Part shown: piece after piece, positions 1 to 8,448 of the stretch
Position numbering within the stretch: position 1 is the stretch's first letter
Layout of the letters: each line of letters opens with the position of its first letter
NCBI RefSeq assembly: GCF_004355185.1
Contig: NZ_CP037922.1
Location: forward strand, 248,001-312,000
Reading direction: 5' to 3'
Source of the DNA: Hymenobacter radiodurans
GTDB taxonomy: Bacteria > Bacteroidota > Bacteroidia > Cytophagales > Hymenobacteraceae
Length of the DNA: 64,000 nt
Translations under genes and position numbers: made by a program
Notes under the pieces: generated by a model
The model's input: the letters and a program-made list of their open reading frames with translations, nothing else
The model's database searches: none
What the model was told of the DNA's origin: nothing

Positions 1-53
1 CTCAGCACTTTGGTCAGGATAGCCTGAGCCTCTTCTTTGGAAAGTATGGCCAT
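1..53 (-). CDS. TldD/PmbA family protein, N-terminus only
   Basis: Only the first 17 codons are inside the window, reading MAILSKEEAQAILTKVL from an ATG at 53-51. This opening is typical of the second TldD/PmbA-family protein that follows tldD in Bacteroidota (known family pattern). It lies 63 bp downstream of the tldD stop on the same strand, so the two probably form an operon encoding a TldD/TldE-type heterodimeric protease. The identification rests on a very short stretch and on context. Confidence 0.6.
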   Translation of the reverse strand, partial: MAILSKEEAQAILTKVL

Positions 54-116
54 TAGTTGGTATGGATGTACTGATTATTTATGTGTGAATTTGCCCCCCA
101 GCGACGGTGGCAATCA

Positions 117-1769
117 TTACCCAATTTTGCGGGCAGTGTTAATGACGTTCACGCCGTTGAAGCGCGTGGTGGCGCTACCGTGGCTCACGGCTGACACCTG
201 CGAAGGCTGGCCTTTACCATCGAAGAACGACCCGAACAAACGGTAATCAGACTCGTCGCAGATGGCAGCGCACGAGTTCCAGAATTCCAGCGTGTTGGTC
301 TGATAAGCTACGTCCTCTAGCATGCCGTCAATCTTACCCTTGTTGATGGCATAGAACACGGTGCCGCCAAACTGGGAGTTGTAGCGCTGCTGATCGATGG
401 AGAAGGAACCACGGCCGGCGATATAAATGCCTTTGTCGACGTTCTTAATCATCTCATCTACCGATAGCTTCGCTTTGCCAGGCTGCAAGCTCACGTTGGG
501 CATGCGCTGGAATTGAACGGAACTCCAGGAGTCGGCATAGCAGCAGCCGTCCGACTCATTCTGACCCACCATCGCGGCCTGGTCGCGAATCTTCTGGTAA
601 TCAACCAGTACTCCATCCTTAATGATATCCCACTTTTTGGTCTTCACACCTTCATCATCGTAGCCAACTGCACCCAAAGAGCCAGGTTGCAGCTTGTCGG
701 CCACGATATTCACCAGCTTGGAGCCGTAAGGCTGCTTTTTGGCGCGCCACTCCAGGGTAGCAAAGCTGGTACCGGCGTAGTTGGCTTCGTAGCCGAGCAC
801 GCGGTCCAGTTCCGTGGGGTGACCCACGCTCTCGTGAATGGTCAGGCCCAAATGGTTCGGGTCGAGCACCAAGTCATATTTGCCTGGCACCACCGATTTA
901 GCCGTGATTTTCTCCTTGGCTTGCTTAGCGGCTAAGGCAGCATCTTCCAGAATGTCGTAGCTGTCTTTGTAACCAACAAGACCGGTGCCGGCCGGACCAG
1001 CAATTTTGCCGGCGGCCTTCGGCGTCATGTATTCGTAGCCCATGCCCATGGGCGCACTCAGAGCCTGCCGCGTCCGGAACTTACCGGAAGCGCGGTCGAT
1101 GGCCGTTACGTCGAAGGTTGGCCAGATGCGGTGCACATCTTGATCAATATAAGAGCCGTCGGTGCTGGCAAAGTACTTCTGCTCGTTTATTTGGAAGAGC
1201 GACGAGTTGACAAAGTTGGCGCCATTATCAAGAGCCTTTGCGTTGGCGGCGAGCAGGAGTTCCACCTTCTGGGCGATCGGAACTTCGAACGCATTCTGCT
1301 GAATAGGGGTCTTCCAGCTGACCTCGCCATGACCTTTGACGGGCGCCAGTTTCACCTGCTCTTTCTGCACTTTCGAGTTGGCCTTGGCAATCTGGACCGC
1401 TAGCTGGGCGGCTTTGGCTAGGCCAGCTTCCGTCACCGTATTGGTAGCCGCAAAGCCCCACGTGCCATTGGCGAGTACCCGCACGCCGGCGCCAAAACTC
1501 TCGCCGCTTTGAATATTTTGCACCTGCTTTTCGCGGGTGAAAATGCTCTGGTTTAAGTACCGGCCAATGCGTACATCAGCATAAGAGGCACCGGCCGACT
1601 TAGCGGCATTGAGCGCCGCATCGGCTAAACGCTTGTTCACTGCGGCATCCATAACTGACTCAAGCAACCGCTCTGGGGTAACCAGAGTGCCACCGAAACC
1701 GGGGAAGTTGGGCAGGAACACAGCCCCCGCCGCCAGGGCCGAGAGTCCTACAAAATCACGTCTTTTCAA
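117..1769 (-). CDS. tldD: TldD-type metalloprotease, Tat-signal
   Basis: A 550-residue TldD/PmbA family protein. The zinc motif HESVGH (HExxxH) lies at about residues 311-316, which marks the catalytic TldD-type subunit rather than the TldE/PmbA partner. The start is a TTG followed at once by KRRDFVG and a hydrophobic stretch, a twin-arginine-like signal, so export or membrane association is likely (inference); the E. coli enzyme is cytoplasmic. TldD/E proteases trim peptides such as microcin precursors and the CcdA antitoxin; the substrate here is unknown. The next gene downstream (ATG at 53) starts a second family member. The upstream 270 bp holds a REP-like inverted repeat. Confidence 0.85.
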   Translation of the reverse strand: MKRRDFVGLSALAAGAVFLPNFPGFGGTLVTPERLLESVMDAAVNKRLADAALNAAKSAGASYADVRIGRYLNQSIFTREKQVQNIQSGESFGAGVRVLANGTWGFAATNTVTEAGLAKAAQLAVQIAKANSKVQKEQVKLAPVKGHGEVSWKTPIQQNAFEVPIAQKVELLLAANAKALDNGANFVNSSLFQINEQKYFASTDGSYIDQDVHRIWPTFDVTAIDRASGKFRTRQALSAPMGMGYEYMTPKAAGKIAGPAGTGLVGYKDSYDILEDAALAAKQAKEKITAKSVVPGKYDLVLDPNHLGLTIHESVGHPTELDRVLGYEANYAGTSFATLEWRAKKQPYGSKLVNIVADKLQPGSLGAVGYDDEGVKTKKWDIIKDGVLVDYQKIRDQAAMVGQNESDGCCYADSWSSVQFQRMPNVSLQPGKAKLSVDEMIKNVDKGIYIAGRGSFSIDQQRYNSQFGGTVFYAINKGKIDGMLEDVAYQTNTLEFWNSCAAICDESDYRLFGSFFDGKGQPSQVSAVSHGSATTRFNGVNVINTARKIG

Positions 1770-1940
1770 GAGGGTAAGGTTTTGGGAAGATGAGTGAAGA
1801 TTTAAGTTTAGAGAGAAATCGGGAGAAACTCAATTTTAAGGACAAAGAATGCCCCCCAAGGCTGCATTGAACAGGATTATATACATTGTTGAATCGATAC
1901 AAATAGTCCGCATCGTTGCGCTCTTTTATCGTTTGTCCTC

Positions 1941-2009
1941 CTGAGGCACGAAGGACCTGCTCGCAGAAGCGCAAGTTGTTTCTCAATGAAATGGTCCTTC
2001 GTGCCTCAG
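1941..2009. repeat. REP-like inverted repeat
   Basis: Two perfect 17-bp arms, CTGAGGCACGAAGGACC at 1941-1957 and its reverse complement at 1993-2009, enclose a 35-bp loop. The outer flank reads CAGAATGACAG, resembling the 'GTCATTCTGAG...GAAGGACC' REP family I associate with Bacteroidota genomes (recall, not checked). It lies between tldD and mcrC, which run in the same direction, and could form a strong mRNA hairpin. Confidence 0.75.
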
Positions 2010-2036
2010 AATGACAGATGGGGGCAAGGTTGCATT

Positions 2037-3068
2037 TTACTCGATCAGCTTCAGCAAATCAGCAGCAATTCCTGGCCAAGGTTGATTCAAGTCCAGCGTC
2101 ACGACGCGTACCGGGTGGCCGCCGAGCGTGTAGCGCAGGTCTATTTCGCGGGTGGCGGCAGGGTAGAGCAGAATGCCTTCCAAGTGCTGGCCGGGGGGCT
2201 TTTTTTGGTTCTGCAAGTAAGCGTACAGCTGATACAGGTGCGGCGAAATGAGGCGTTGCCGGTCGTAGCGCGGCCGCAGGGCGGCGCGGTAGTATTTGGT
2301 GTCGAGAATGATTTTGCGGTCGGGGGCCTCTAGCGTTGTGTCGGTAATCATGGCGGGCAGCATGCTCAAATCTTCGGGCTCCTCGGCGGCAGCTTGCCAG
2401 CTTATTGTCTCCGATAGCACCCGAAAGCGGCGCTGCTCTAGGCGGTAAAAGTTGCGTACAAAAGCCTCAAAAAGCTGGGCCATCAACCGCTCATCGCGCC
2501 GAAAATCCATGAAGCGAGTGCGGCCATCGGCGGCTGGTTCGGGAAGGGCACTGCGGTGCAGTAATTCGCACACATTAAGCAGCAGTGCCTCATGACCAAC
2601 GGGGCGGGTGCGACGCACGGCCCGCAGCGCATGACTGCTAAGCGGCGTGGGGGGCAAATCAGCAGGAAAAAGACGCATGACAGCACGCAGCTCATGCCGC
2701 AATGATGCCGATACCTGCCGTGCCCGACTTACTTGGGCCAGCGCCCCAAGTACGACCCGTAGAAAAGGCGTATCCGGCCCCAACTCATCGTAAGCACACA
2801 CTGCCCGGCCCCGCCGCAGCAGGTCGCGCGATAGGGAGGCCTCTAGCAACACCCGACCCCGGAGTTCGCCCAACTCTTCCTCGCGCTCTGCATAGGCCTG
2901 CCGCAGCCTCTGCCGCAACAGCCGACGCGTACCCATGAGCAGCACACGGCCCAGCAACTCCAGCGGCCGGTGAAAAGACGTCGCTTCCGACGTCAGCCAC
3001 TGCTCCTGCTCGGGTAAGCGGTTCCACGCGTAGCAAAGCAGATAGTAGAGGTTCTGAATCGGAATCAT
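2037..3068 (-). CDS. mcrC: McrC-family restriction endonuclease subunit
   Basis: A 343-residue McrBC-family C subunit, the nuclease partner of the McrB GTPase in modification-dependent restriction. The N-terminus MIPIQNLYYLLCYAW is characteristic of the family. The C-terminal half carries a PD-(D/E)xK-like core: TDTTLE followed by IILDTKYY, with the DTK at about residue 275. The ATG lies 9 bp after the McrB stop, the usual mcrB-mcrC operon order. It reads without interruption, unlike its partner. Function is by family; methyl specificity cannot be read from the sequence. Confidence 0.85.
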   Translation of the reverse strand: MIPIQNLYYLLCYAWNRLPEQEQWLTSEATSFHRPLELLGRVLLMGTRRLLRQRLRQAYAEREEELGELRGRVLLEASLSRDLLRRGRAVCAYDELGPDTPFLRVVLGALAQVSRARQVSASLRHELRAVMRLFPADLPPTPLSSHALRAVRRTRPVGHEALLLNVCELLHRSALPEPAADGRTRFMDFRRDERLMAQLFEAFVRNFYRLEQRRFRVLSETISWQAAAEEPEDLSMLPAMITDTTLEAPDRKIILDTKYYRAALRPRYDRQRLISPHLYQLYAYLQNQKKPPGQHLEGILLYPAATREIDLRYTLGGHPVRVVTLDLNQPWPGIAADLLKLIE

Positions 3069-3077
3069 GGGGTGAGG

Positions 3078-4389
3078 CTACCGCAGCAAGCGTTTCCTGT
3101 GAGCCGCCGCTTTCGTGGGCTGATCAAGCCAGTATTCGTCCAGCAATGGCGCAATTTCCTGCTCCAGAATAAGTGTTAGCCAACTGTCAGCAGCCGCTGA
3201 GTCAAGGGGCGGCTGGCAGAAGTAGCTGTGGCCTATCTGATAATCTTCGCCTAAATCGGGGTCGTCGCTGATGGCTTGGTTAAGCTCCGTGAGCCGCGCT
3301 ACCAGCCGCGTAATAACGGCGGCCGGTAGGCCTTTTTGCGCCAGAAACCCTTGTAGCGGCTCGCCAAACTCCGGCTGCATTTTGACGAACGCAAACCTGC
3401 GCCGCAAGGCATAATCCAGCGGCGCCAAAGAGCGGTCGGCGGTATTCATGGTGCCGATAACGTACAGGTTGTCGGGCACGAAAAACCGGGGCGCATGCGG
3501 TGGCGAGTAAGGAAGGCGGACAGCATGCGCAGGGCCGCGCTTATCAGCTTCTAGCAGAAGTAACAACTCGCCAAAAATCCGCCCCAGATTGCCCCGATTG
3601 ATTTCATCAATCAGCAGAAAATAAGGCTTGTCTGGGTCTTGGGTAGCGCGGTGGCAAAACTCCAGTAGCACACCCAGCGTCAGCCGAAAAATGCCCTGGT
3701 CATCTGGCCGGAAACCTTGCACAAAATCTTCGTAGCTATAGCTAGGGTGAAACTGTACCAACTCTACCCGCGTCATATCCGTGGAGCCCAGCTCCAGCCA
3801 AGCCAAGCGTCGGGCCAGAAAGGTTTTGCCTGTGCCAGGTGGGCCATATAAAATAAGATTGCGCCGGCGGCGCAATGCAGATAACGTGTCCTCAAGCTTT
3901 TGCTCCGACACAAACAACTCCTGCAAAGCCGTGGCGCGGCCGTAGGGCTCCGCGGGGGCAAATTGTAGCTAGAAGTTGGCTCCTGTACCGCCGAGGCTTG
4001 CGACGGCTTAGCAGATTTTTCGAGGTGAGTAGGTGGCGAGTCGCTGGGCCGGCCGGTGTACAAATCCTGCATGGCTTGTTGGGCGGCCACATCGCCATCG
4101 AGAGGAGAATTGGCTAAGCTGGGCCGCTTTGTAGCAACCGTAAAATCGAGGTGCTCCAGTAGGCCGTTGGTGGGGCCGCCAGCGGGCAGCGGCCACTTAG
4201 CATCCGTCTGGCCGGTAGCCAGGCGGTAGGCTAGCTGAGCCACGGGGCGGGGCGGGTAGCGCCGCCCCCGATACACCAAGTCGTAGACGGTGCTGGGGGC
4301 AAATTCAGCCCTTGCCGGTCAATGTGCCGGAGGGCGCGCAGCACATGGTCGCGGGTGAGTTGAGAAGGGTCGAAAGAAGGGGCTGGCAT
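3078..4389 (-). pseudogene. mcrB: McrB-family AAA+ GTPase, two frameshifts at G5 runs
   Basis: Three reading-frame segments together give one about 437-residue McrB. The ATG at 4389 opens MPAPSFDPSQLTRDH. The frame breaks at G5 run 4295-4299 and again at G5 run 3954-3958. One added G at each (G6) restores LNLPPSTVYDLVYRG and YNLPPAEPYGRATALQELF. The last segment carries Walker A GPPGTGKTF, Walker B LLIDEINRGN and the McrB-type motif MNTADRSLAPLDYALRRRFAF. McrB powers the McrC nuclease. Both breaks lie in copies of the window's CTGGGGGGC-A/T motif that are one G short. Either the assembly is wrong or the restriction system is inactive or switchable. Confidence 0.8.
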
Positions 4390-4592
4390 CCGGTTTAAAG
4401 GTAGGAGCAAAACGAATGCAACACCAGAAAGGGTTCGGGTAAAGGCAAAACGATATTTCGTAAGCTGCCGGCCCCTTCACAGGCGCAGTGTGGCCGAAAA
4501 GCAAATAACTTTTAAGTAACTAGTGCACTCTTTCATTTAGTGCCTTCGCATCACAGCTGGTTCACTACCTTGCTTCCCTCAAGCATTACACT

Positions 4593-4966
4593 ATGACTAA
4601 TTCTCTACGGCTATTTCTGCTGATTCTCATCGTGGCTGCTGCCGCCCAACTGGTGCTGCCCTGGTGGAGCATTACGCCCATCGCCTTGGTATTGGCGTTT
4701 GTGCTGGGTCGCCGGGGCTGGGGGCTTTTTGGGCTGGTTTTGCGGGCGTGGGACTGGGTTGGCTGGCGTTGGCGAGTTGGCTCAATATTCAGAACGAAGG
4801 CCATCTGAGCCACCGCGTAGCCGAGCTGATTCCGCTGGGCGGCAATGGCTGGCTACTGGTGCTGGTCACGGCCGTGCTCGGCGGACTGGTTGGCGGCCTA
4901 GCTGCTCTGGCGGGCGTGTGGCTGCGCCAAGCTCTAGCGAAAAATAGCCAAACGGCTTCAACCTAA
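4593..4966 (+). pseudogene. Small multi-pass membrane protein, frameshift at G5 run
   Basis: Two overlapping frames join into a 124-residue hydrophobic protein. The start MTNSLRLFLLILIVAAAAQL is in the first frame; the end, with LIPLGGNGWLLVLVTAVLGG, is in the second. The break is at G5 run 4720-4724. A sixth G restores RRGWGAFWAGFAGVGLGWL and again recreates the CTGGGGGGCTTTTT motif. About four transmembrane segments, no recognisable catalytic motif. It resembles small unannotated inner-membrane proteins of Bacteroidota. It is divergent from mcrB, with about 200 bp between. Confidence 0.65.
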
Positions 4967-4992
4967 AACTTCAATTTTGGACGTAGACAAAG

Positions 4993-5047
4993 CACGTAAA
5001 AAAGCCCCCGACTCCTCTCTAAGAAAGGCTGGGGGCTTTTTTACGTG
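4993..5047. terminator. Bidirectional intrinsic terminator built from motif pair
   Basis: Stem CACGTAAAAAAGCCCCC facing GGGGGCTTTTTTACGTG, with a T/A tract on both sides. It sits between convergent genes ending at 4966 (+) and 5114 (-). Both arms are five-G versions of the dispersed motif. Confidence 0.85.
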
Positions 5048-5113
5048 TGTCAACTAAAGAAATTTCTCCTCAATAAACTGTCGTTGTAGAGCAAGGACAA
5101 GTTTGAAAAGCAA

Positions 5114-6358
5114 TTAGTTAATCTCCTGAAACTCGCCGAAAAAGGCCAGCGCCTCCAGCGTGTATTGAGGCACAGAAGAAAAGTGGTTGCCGTCTTTAAT
5201 TGGGTGTAGCTCTACCTGCATCGCACCGCGGGCGCGCATGGCTTTGTAAGCGTTTTCGGAATTGAAAAAGGGCACATAATCATCGGCAGTGCCGTGAAAC
5301 AGGGCCAGCGGAGCACGGGGGCGCCAATCGTAAATGTCGTTGTCGTGGAAAGCCGCCAGCATGGGCTGGTCCGTTTTGTTTAGCACGCCCGCCCGGAAGG
5401 GTTCCGTGAATAGCTCCTTGGCCTGTTCGGGCACTTTAGCGAACGGATTAGCCTGCAAATGCGTGGCCCAGGGCTCCTGAAAATAACCAGCGTAGGGCCG
5501 GTTGATGTTGTACACCCGATTGTATGTGTCCAGCACCCAAACGTAAGAACTGAGGAAGTTCAGTGGCTGCTCCGACTGCAAGATATAGTCGGCAAAGGCT
5601 GACTTATTGTAGGCGCCAGCGCCGGGCGCGCTGGCCGTGATGGTAAAATCCGACGCGTGCTGCTCCTCAATCAGCTTGTGCAAGGCCAGCGTAGCAAAGC
5701 CGCCCTCCGAGTAACCCAGCAGGAAATTCTTATCATTCAGCTGAATCTTCTCCTGCTTACAAAACTCGTGCGCCGCCCGCATCATATCCAGCGAGGCCGA
5801 AGCCAGCGAAGCAGCATGCTCATATGGGTGCGGCAAGCTCTTGGAAGCGCCATAGCCAATATAGTCAGGAGCCACCACCAAATAGCCCGAAGATGCCAGC
5901 ACCGATATAGCCGTATACACTTCGCCGCCGGAGCGGTAATAGGAGGGAGCCCGCGCTTCGTCTTTAGGCGAAATGGTACCGTGCTGATAGCTCAGCAGCG
6001 GCAGCGGCTGCGTAGCTACCGGCACCAGCACCGCGCCTGAGGCCGTCACAGGTTGACCATTGGTATTAGGCGTAGTGTACGTCAGCTTATACACCCGAAT
6101 CGAGTACTTCGTCAGGGCACTGACGATGGGCAAATCGGGTACGCGGCCAGCCAGCATGCTCGGCGTGTATTCCCCAATGAGGGTGCTGCTAAGCAAGCGG
6201 CTACTCGCTACCGGAGTGATAGGTGCCGCTGGAGCGGTAGGCGTAGCGGCTTCTAAAGCCGGTTCCTTCGTGCAACTCAGGCCGGGCGCCACCACCAAGC
6301 TCAGCCAGAAAAGGAAGGCGAAATGGGACAAGCGGCGGCTATTGATTTTCAAAGACAT
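5114..6358 (-). CDS. Secreted lipoprotein alpha/beta hydrolase (lipase/esterase-like)
   Basis: A 414-residue alpha/beta hydrolase. A hydrophobic signal ends in a lipobox-like GLSC at about residues 26-29, so it is probably a lipoprotein. The nucleophile motif GYSEGG (GxSxG) is in the middle. The likely acid is in FHGTADDYVPF and the catalytic histidine in DGNHFSS near the C-terminus. The layout resembles secreted fungal and actinobacterial triacylglycerol lipases (LIP family), but the substrate is not determinable. It is divergent from the BlaI gene and shares its upstream region. Confidence 0.75.
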   Translation of the reverse strand: MSLKINSRRLSHFAFLFWLSLVVAPGLSCTKEPALEAATPTAPAAPITPVASSRLLSSTLIGEYTPSMLAGRVPDLPIVSALTKYSIRVYKLTYTTPNTNGQPVTASGAVLVPVATQPLPLLSYQHGTISPKDEARAPSYYRSGGEVYTAISVLASSGYLVVAPDYIGYGASKSLPHPYEHAASLASASLDMMRAAHEFCKQEKIQLNDKNFLLGYSEGGFATLALHKLIEEQHASDFTITASAPGAGAYNKSAFADYILQSEQPLNFLSSYVWVLDTYNRVYNINRPYAGYFQEPWATHLQANPFAKVPEQAKELFTEPFRAGVLNKTDQPMLAAFHDNDIYDWRPRAPLALFHGTADDYVPFFNSENAYKAMRARGAMQVELHPIKDGNHFSSVPQYTLEALAFFGEFQEIN

Positions 6359-6491
6359 TAGGAGGTTGTTGAGGGCAAGCTGCCTTCATAACACCATTCA
6401 GCTCAAAAGATTTCGTGCCATCACAGAGAAAACGGAGAGCCTTATTTAAGCGGTCTTCCTTAGAATACTTAATTAAAACTAAAGAATTAGT

Positions 6492-6517
6492 TGTATAACT
6501 AAATAATTAGTTATACA
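6492..6517. promoter_or_regulatory. Candidate BlaI-type operator, 11-bp dyad
   Basis: TGTATAACTAA and its exact reverse complement TTAGTTATACA are separated by ATAA. The dyad lies 23 bp upstream of the BlaI/MecI start in an AT-rich stretch. BlaI-type repressors bind dyads and usually repress their own operon, so autoregulation is likely (inference). Confidence 0.65.
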
Positions 6518-6540
6518 TTCATTTATCTCAAAAAGCCCCC

Positions 6541-6942
6541 ATGCAAACCTTTCCTGAGCTAACCCGCGCCGAGGAGCAAGTGATGCAGGTGCTATGGCAG
6601 CGCGGCCCTTCTTTCGTGAAGGAAGTAGTAGCCGAAATGCCTGCCCCGCAGCCCGCCTACAACACTGTTTCCACTATCATTCGCATTCTGGAGCAGAAAG
6701 GCTTTGTGGGCCACGAAGCCTTCGGTCGGACGCACCGCTACCAAGCGCTAGTAGCGCAGGATGACTACCGCCGCTTCTCGTTGCGCAAGCTGTTGGGGGG
6801 CTATTTTGGGAATTCATTTCCGCAGTTGGTGTCCTTTTTTGCGAAGGAAGAAAACCTCGATGCCGCGCAGCTCGATGAGCTGCTTCGCCACGCCGCCCAA
6901 CCTCCAACCCACGACTCCGATGCTTCCAATCAGTCTGCTTAA
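6541..6942 (+). CDS. BlaI/MecI/CopY family transcriptional repressor
   Basis: A 133-residue winged-helix repressor. The opening LTRAEEQVMQVLWQRGPSFVKEVV and the recognition region AYNTVSTIIRILEQKGFV are typical of BlaI/MecI. The C-terminal part is the dimerisation and cleavage region. It overlaps the M56 peptidase start by 23 bp, the standard two-gene sensor unit in which the membrane peptidase inactivates the repressor. The 11-bp dyad just upstream is the probable operator. No beta-lactamase is adjacent, so the signal is probably another envelope stress. Confidence 0.9.
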   Translation: MQTFPELTRAEEQVMQVLWQRGPSFVKEVVAEMPAPQPAYNTVSTIIRILEQKGFVGHEAFGRTHRYQALVAQDDYRRFSLRKLLGGYFGNSFPQLVSFFAKEENLDAAQLDELLRHAAQPPTHDSDASNQSA

Positions 6943-8293
6943 ATGGATGGTGCTCAGTACGGTACTGCTGGGCGTGTGGTGGCTTTGCTACCACGTGGTA
7001 TTGTGTCGTGAGCGGAGCTTTGGCTACAATCGGGCATTTCTGGTGCTAGGGCCACTGCTAGCGGCGGGCTTGCCGCTACTCCCGCTGGATTGGCCAAGCA
7101 CTTGGGGGGCAAATTCGGGCATCCTCCTGCCGGGTATCACAACCGTGCTGCTTCCACCTGTCCAAGTGGGTGTGCCTACCAGCAATCCGGTGCTTCACTG
7201 GTCGCAGTGGCTGCTGGTGGGGTACGTAGGTGGGGCGCTGGCCACGCTGGCCCGGTTAAGCTTCGGGCTGACCAAGCTATGGCTCAGCACCCGCAATTTA
7301 CCTCGCGAAAAGCAGGCAGGCTACACACTGGTACGCACGCAAGGACTGCTGCCAACTAGCTCATTTGGCCGAGTCGTGTTTTGGGATGACAGCTTACCAC
7401 TCAACGATGCTGAAGCCCAACAGGTGCTGCACCACGAGCTAGCCCATGTGCAGCAAGGCCACACCTTCGACCGGCTCTTGCTGGAGGTGTTGCGCGCCGT
7501 ACTCTGGTTCAATCCATTCGTGCATCTGTGCGCTCGGGCTCTCACACTTACGCACGAGTACCTAGCCGATGCGGCCGCCCTGAGCACTACTACTGCCTTC
7601 TCAAATACTGCTTCTCATTCCTATACCCACCTACTGGCTCGGCAAGTAGCCACCCGCCTCGGTTTCTCCATTCCGCTTGCGCACTCCTTTTCTCATTCCC
7701 AAACCCTACGTCGCATTGCCATGATTCACCGAACTTCCCCTATCCGTCGCTGTAAACAATGGCTGGCCCTGCCGCTGGTTGCTTTGTTAATGTTTACCAT
7801 CGCCTGTGAGCGAAATACGGAGTCAGTAGCCCCTTCGCAAAATGCCGAGATTTCGCCCAATCCGAAGCGCATTGATATATCATCCTCGTCCGGCAAGCAA
7901 ACTCTCACATCTTCTTCATCTGATGAAGTTTATACCTATGTAGAAGAGATGCCTCTATTTCCTACTGGTAAAAATGAGGATATAACGCGAGCTATCTTAA
8001 GTAATCTCAAGTATCCAGCGGAGGCTGTTCGCAATCAAGTAAAGGGTAGAGTTTTCGTTGCTTTTACAGTAGGTAGTGACGGTCAGGTACGGGATGCAGC
8101 TATCACAAAAGGGCTAGGCTCAGGGTGCGACGAAGCAACTCTGAATGCCGTTCGCAAATTGCCGCGGTTTATCCCTGGTAAGCAAAATGGCAAGCCAGTA
8201 TCAGTTCGTTTTACAGTACCTATCGAATTTAAGCCGTACTCCGCTCCACTCAGTAATATATTTGGCGGGTTAACGGGTTTACGAGGTTGCTAA
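6920..8293 (+). CDS. BlaR1-type M56 metallopeptidase fused to TonB C-terminal domain
   Basis: A 457-residue protein starting MLPISLLKWMVLS, inside the end of the blaI frame. N-terminal membrane segments are followed by the M56 zinc motif HHELAHVQQGH (HExxH). A further membrane segment (WLALPLVALLMFTIACE) leads to a periplasmic tail ending in a TonB C-terminal domain (YPAEAVRNQVKGRVFVAFTV, then LPRFIPGKQNGKPV). This fusion is common in Bacteroidota, paired with BlaI. The longer upstream frame is only an open extension; the ATG at 6920 gives coupling to blaI. Probable role: signal-responsive cleavage of BlaI. Confidence 0.85.
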   Translation: MLPISLLKWMVLSTVLLGVWWLCYHVVLCRERSFGYNRAFLVLGPLLAAGLPLLPLDWPSTWGANSGILLPGITTVLLPPVQVGVPTSNPVLHWSQWLLVGYVGGALATLARLSFGLTKLWLSTRNLPREKQAGYTLVRTQGLLPTSSFGRVVFWDDSLPLNDAEAQQVLHHELAHVQQGHTFDRLLLEVLRAVLWFNPFVHLCARALTLTHEYLADAAALSTTTAFSNTASHSYTHLLARQVATRLGFSIPLAHSFSHSQTLRRIAMIHRTSPIRRCKQWLALPLVALLMFTIACERNTESVAPSQNAEISPNPKRIDISSSSGKQTLTSSSSDEVYTYVEEMPLFPTGKNEDITRAILSNLKYPAEAVRNQVKGRVFVAFTVGSDGQVRDAAITKGLGSGCDEATLNAVRKLPRFIPGKQNGKPVSVRFTVPIEFKPYSAPLSNIFGGLTGLRGC

Positions 8294-8342
8294 AGTATAA
8301 TCTCTAGGCTCGGTAGAGCTCATTATAAGGACAAACCGTGTG

Positions 8343-8376
8343 GAAAGCTCCGAATATTGTCGGGGCCTTTCTGCGT
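8343..8376 (+). terminator. Weak terminator-like hairpin
   Basis: GAAAGCTCCG faces CGGGGCCTTTC about 50 bp after the M56 stop. The stem is imperfect and only a short T run follows. Confidence 0.3.
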
Positions 8377-8448
8377 TTAGAGCAACGCTAACTGCCCGAA
8401 ATGGGCTAACTTGCGGATAGTTTTGGCCTTCTAATCAAGCTTTATCCA

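Noticed and set aside
1756-1986. 76-codon frame upstream of tldD
   Set aside because: It runs through the REP-like repeat and has no protein-like pattern.
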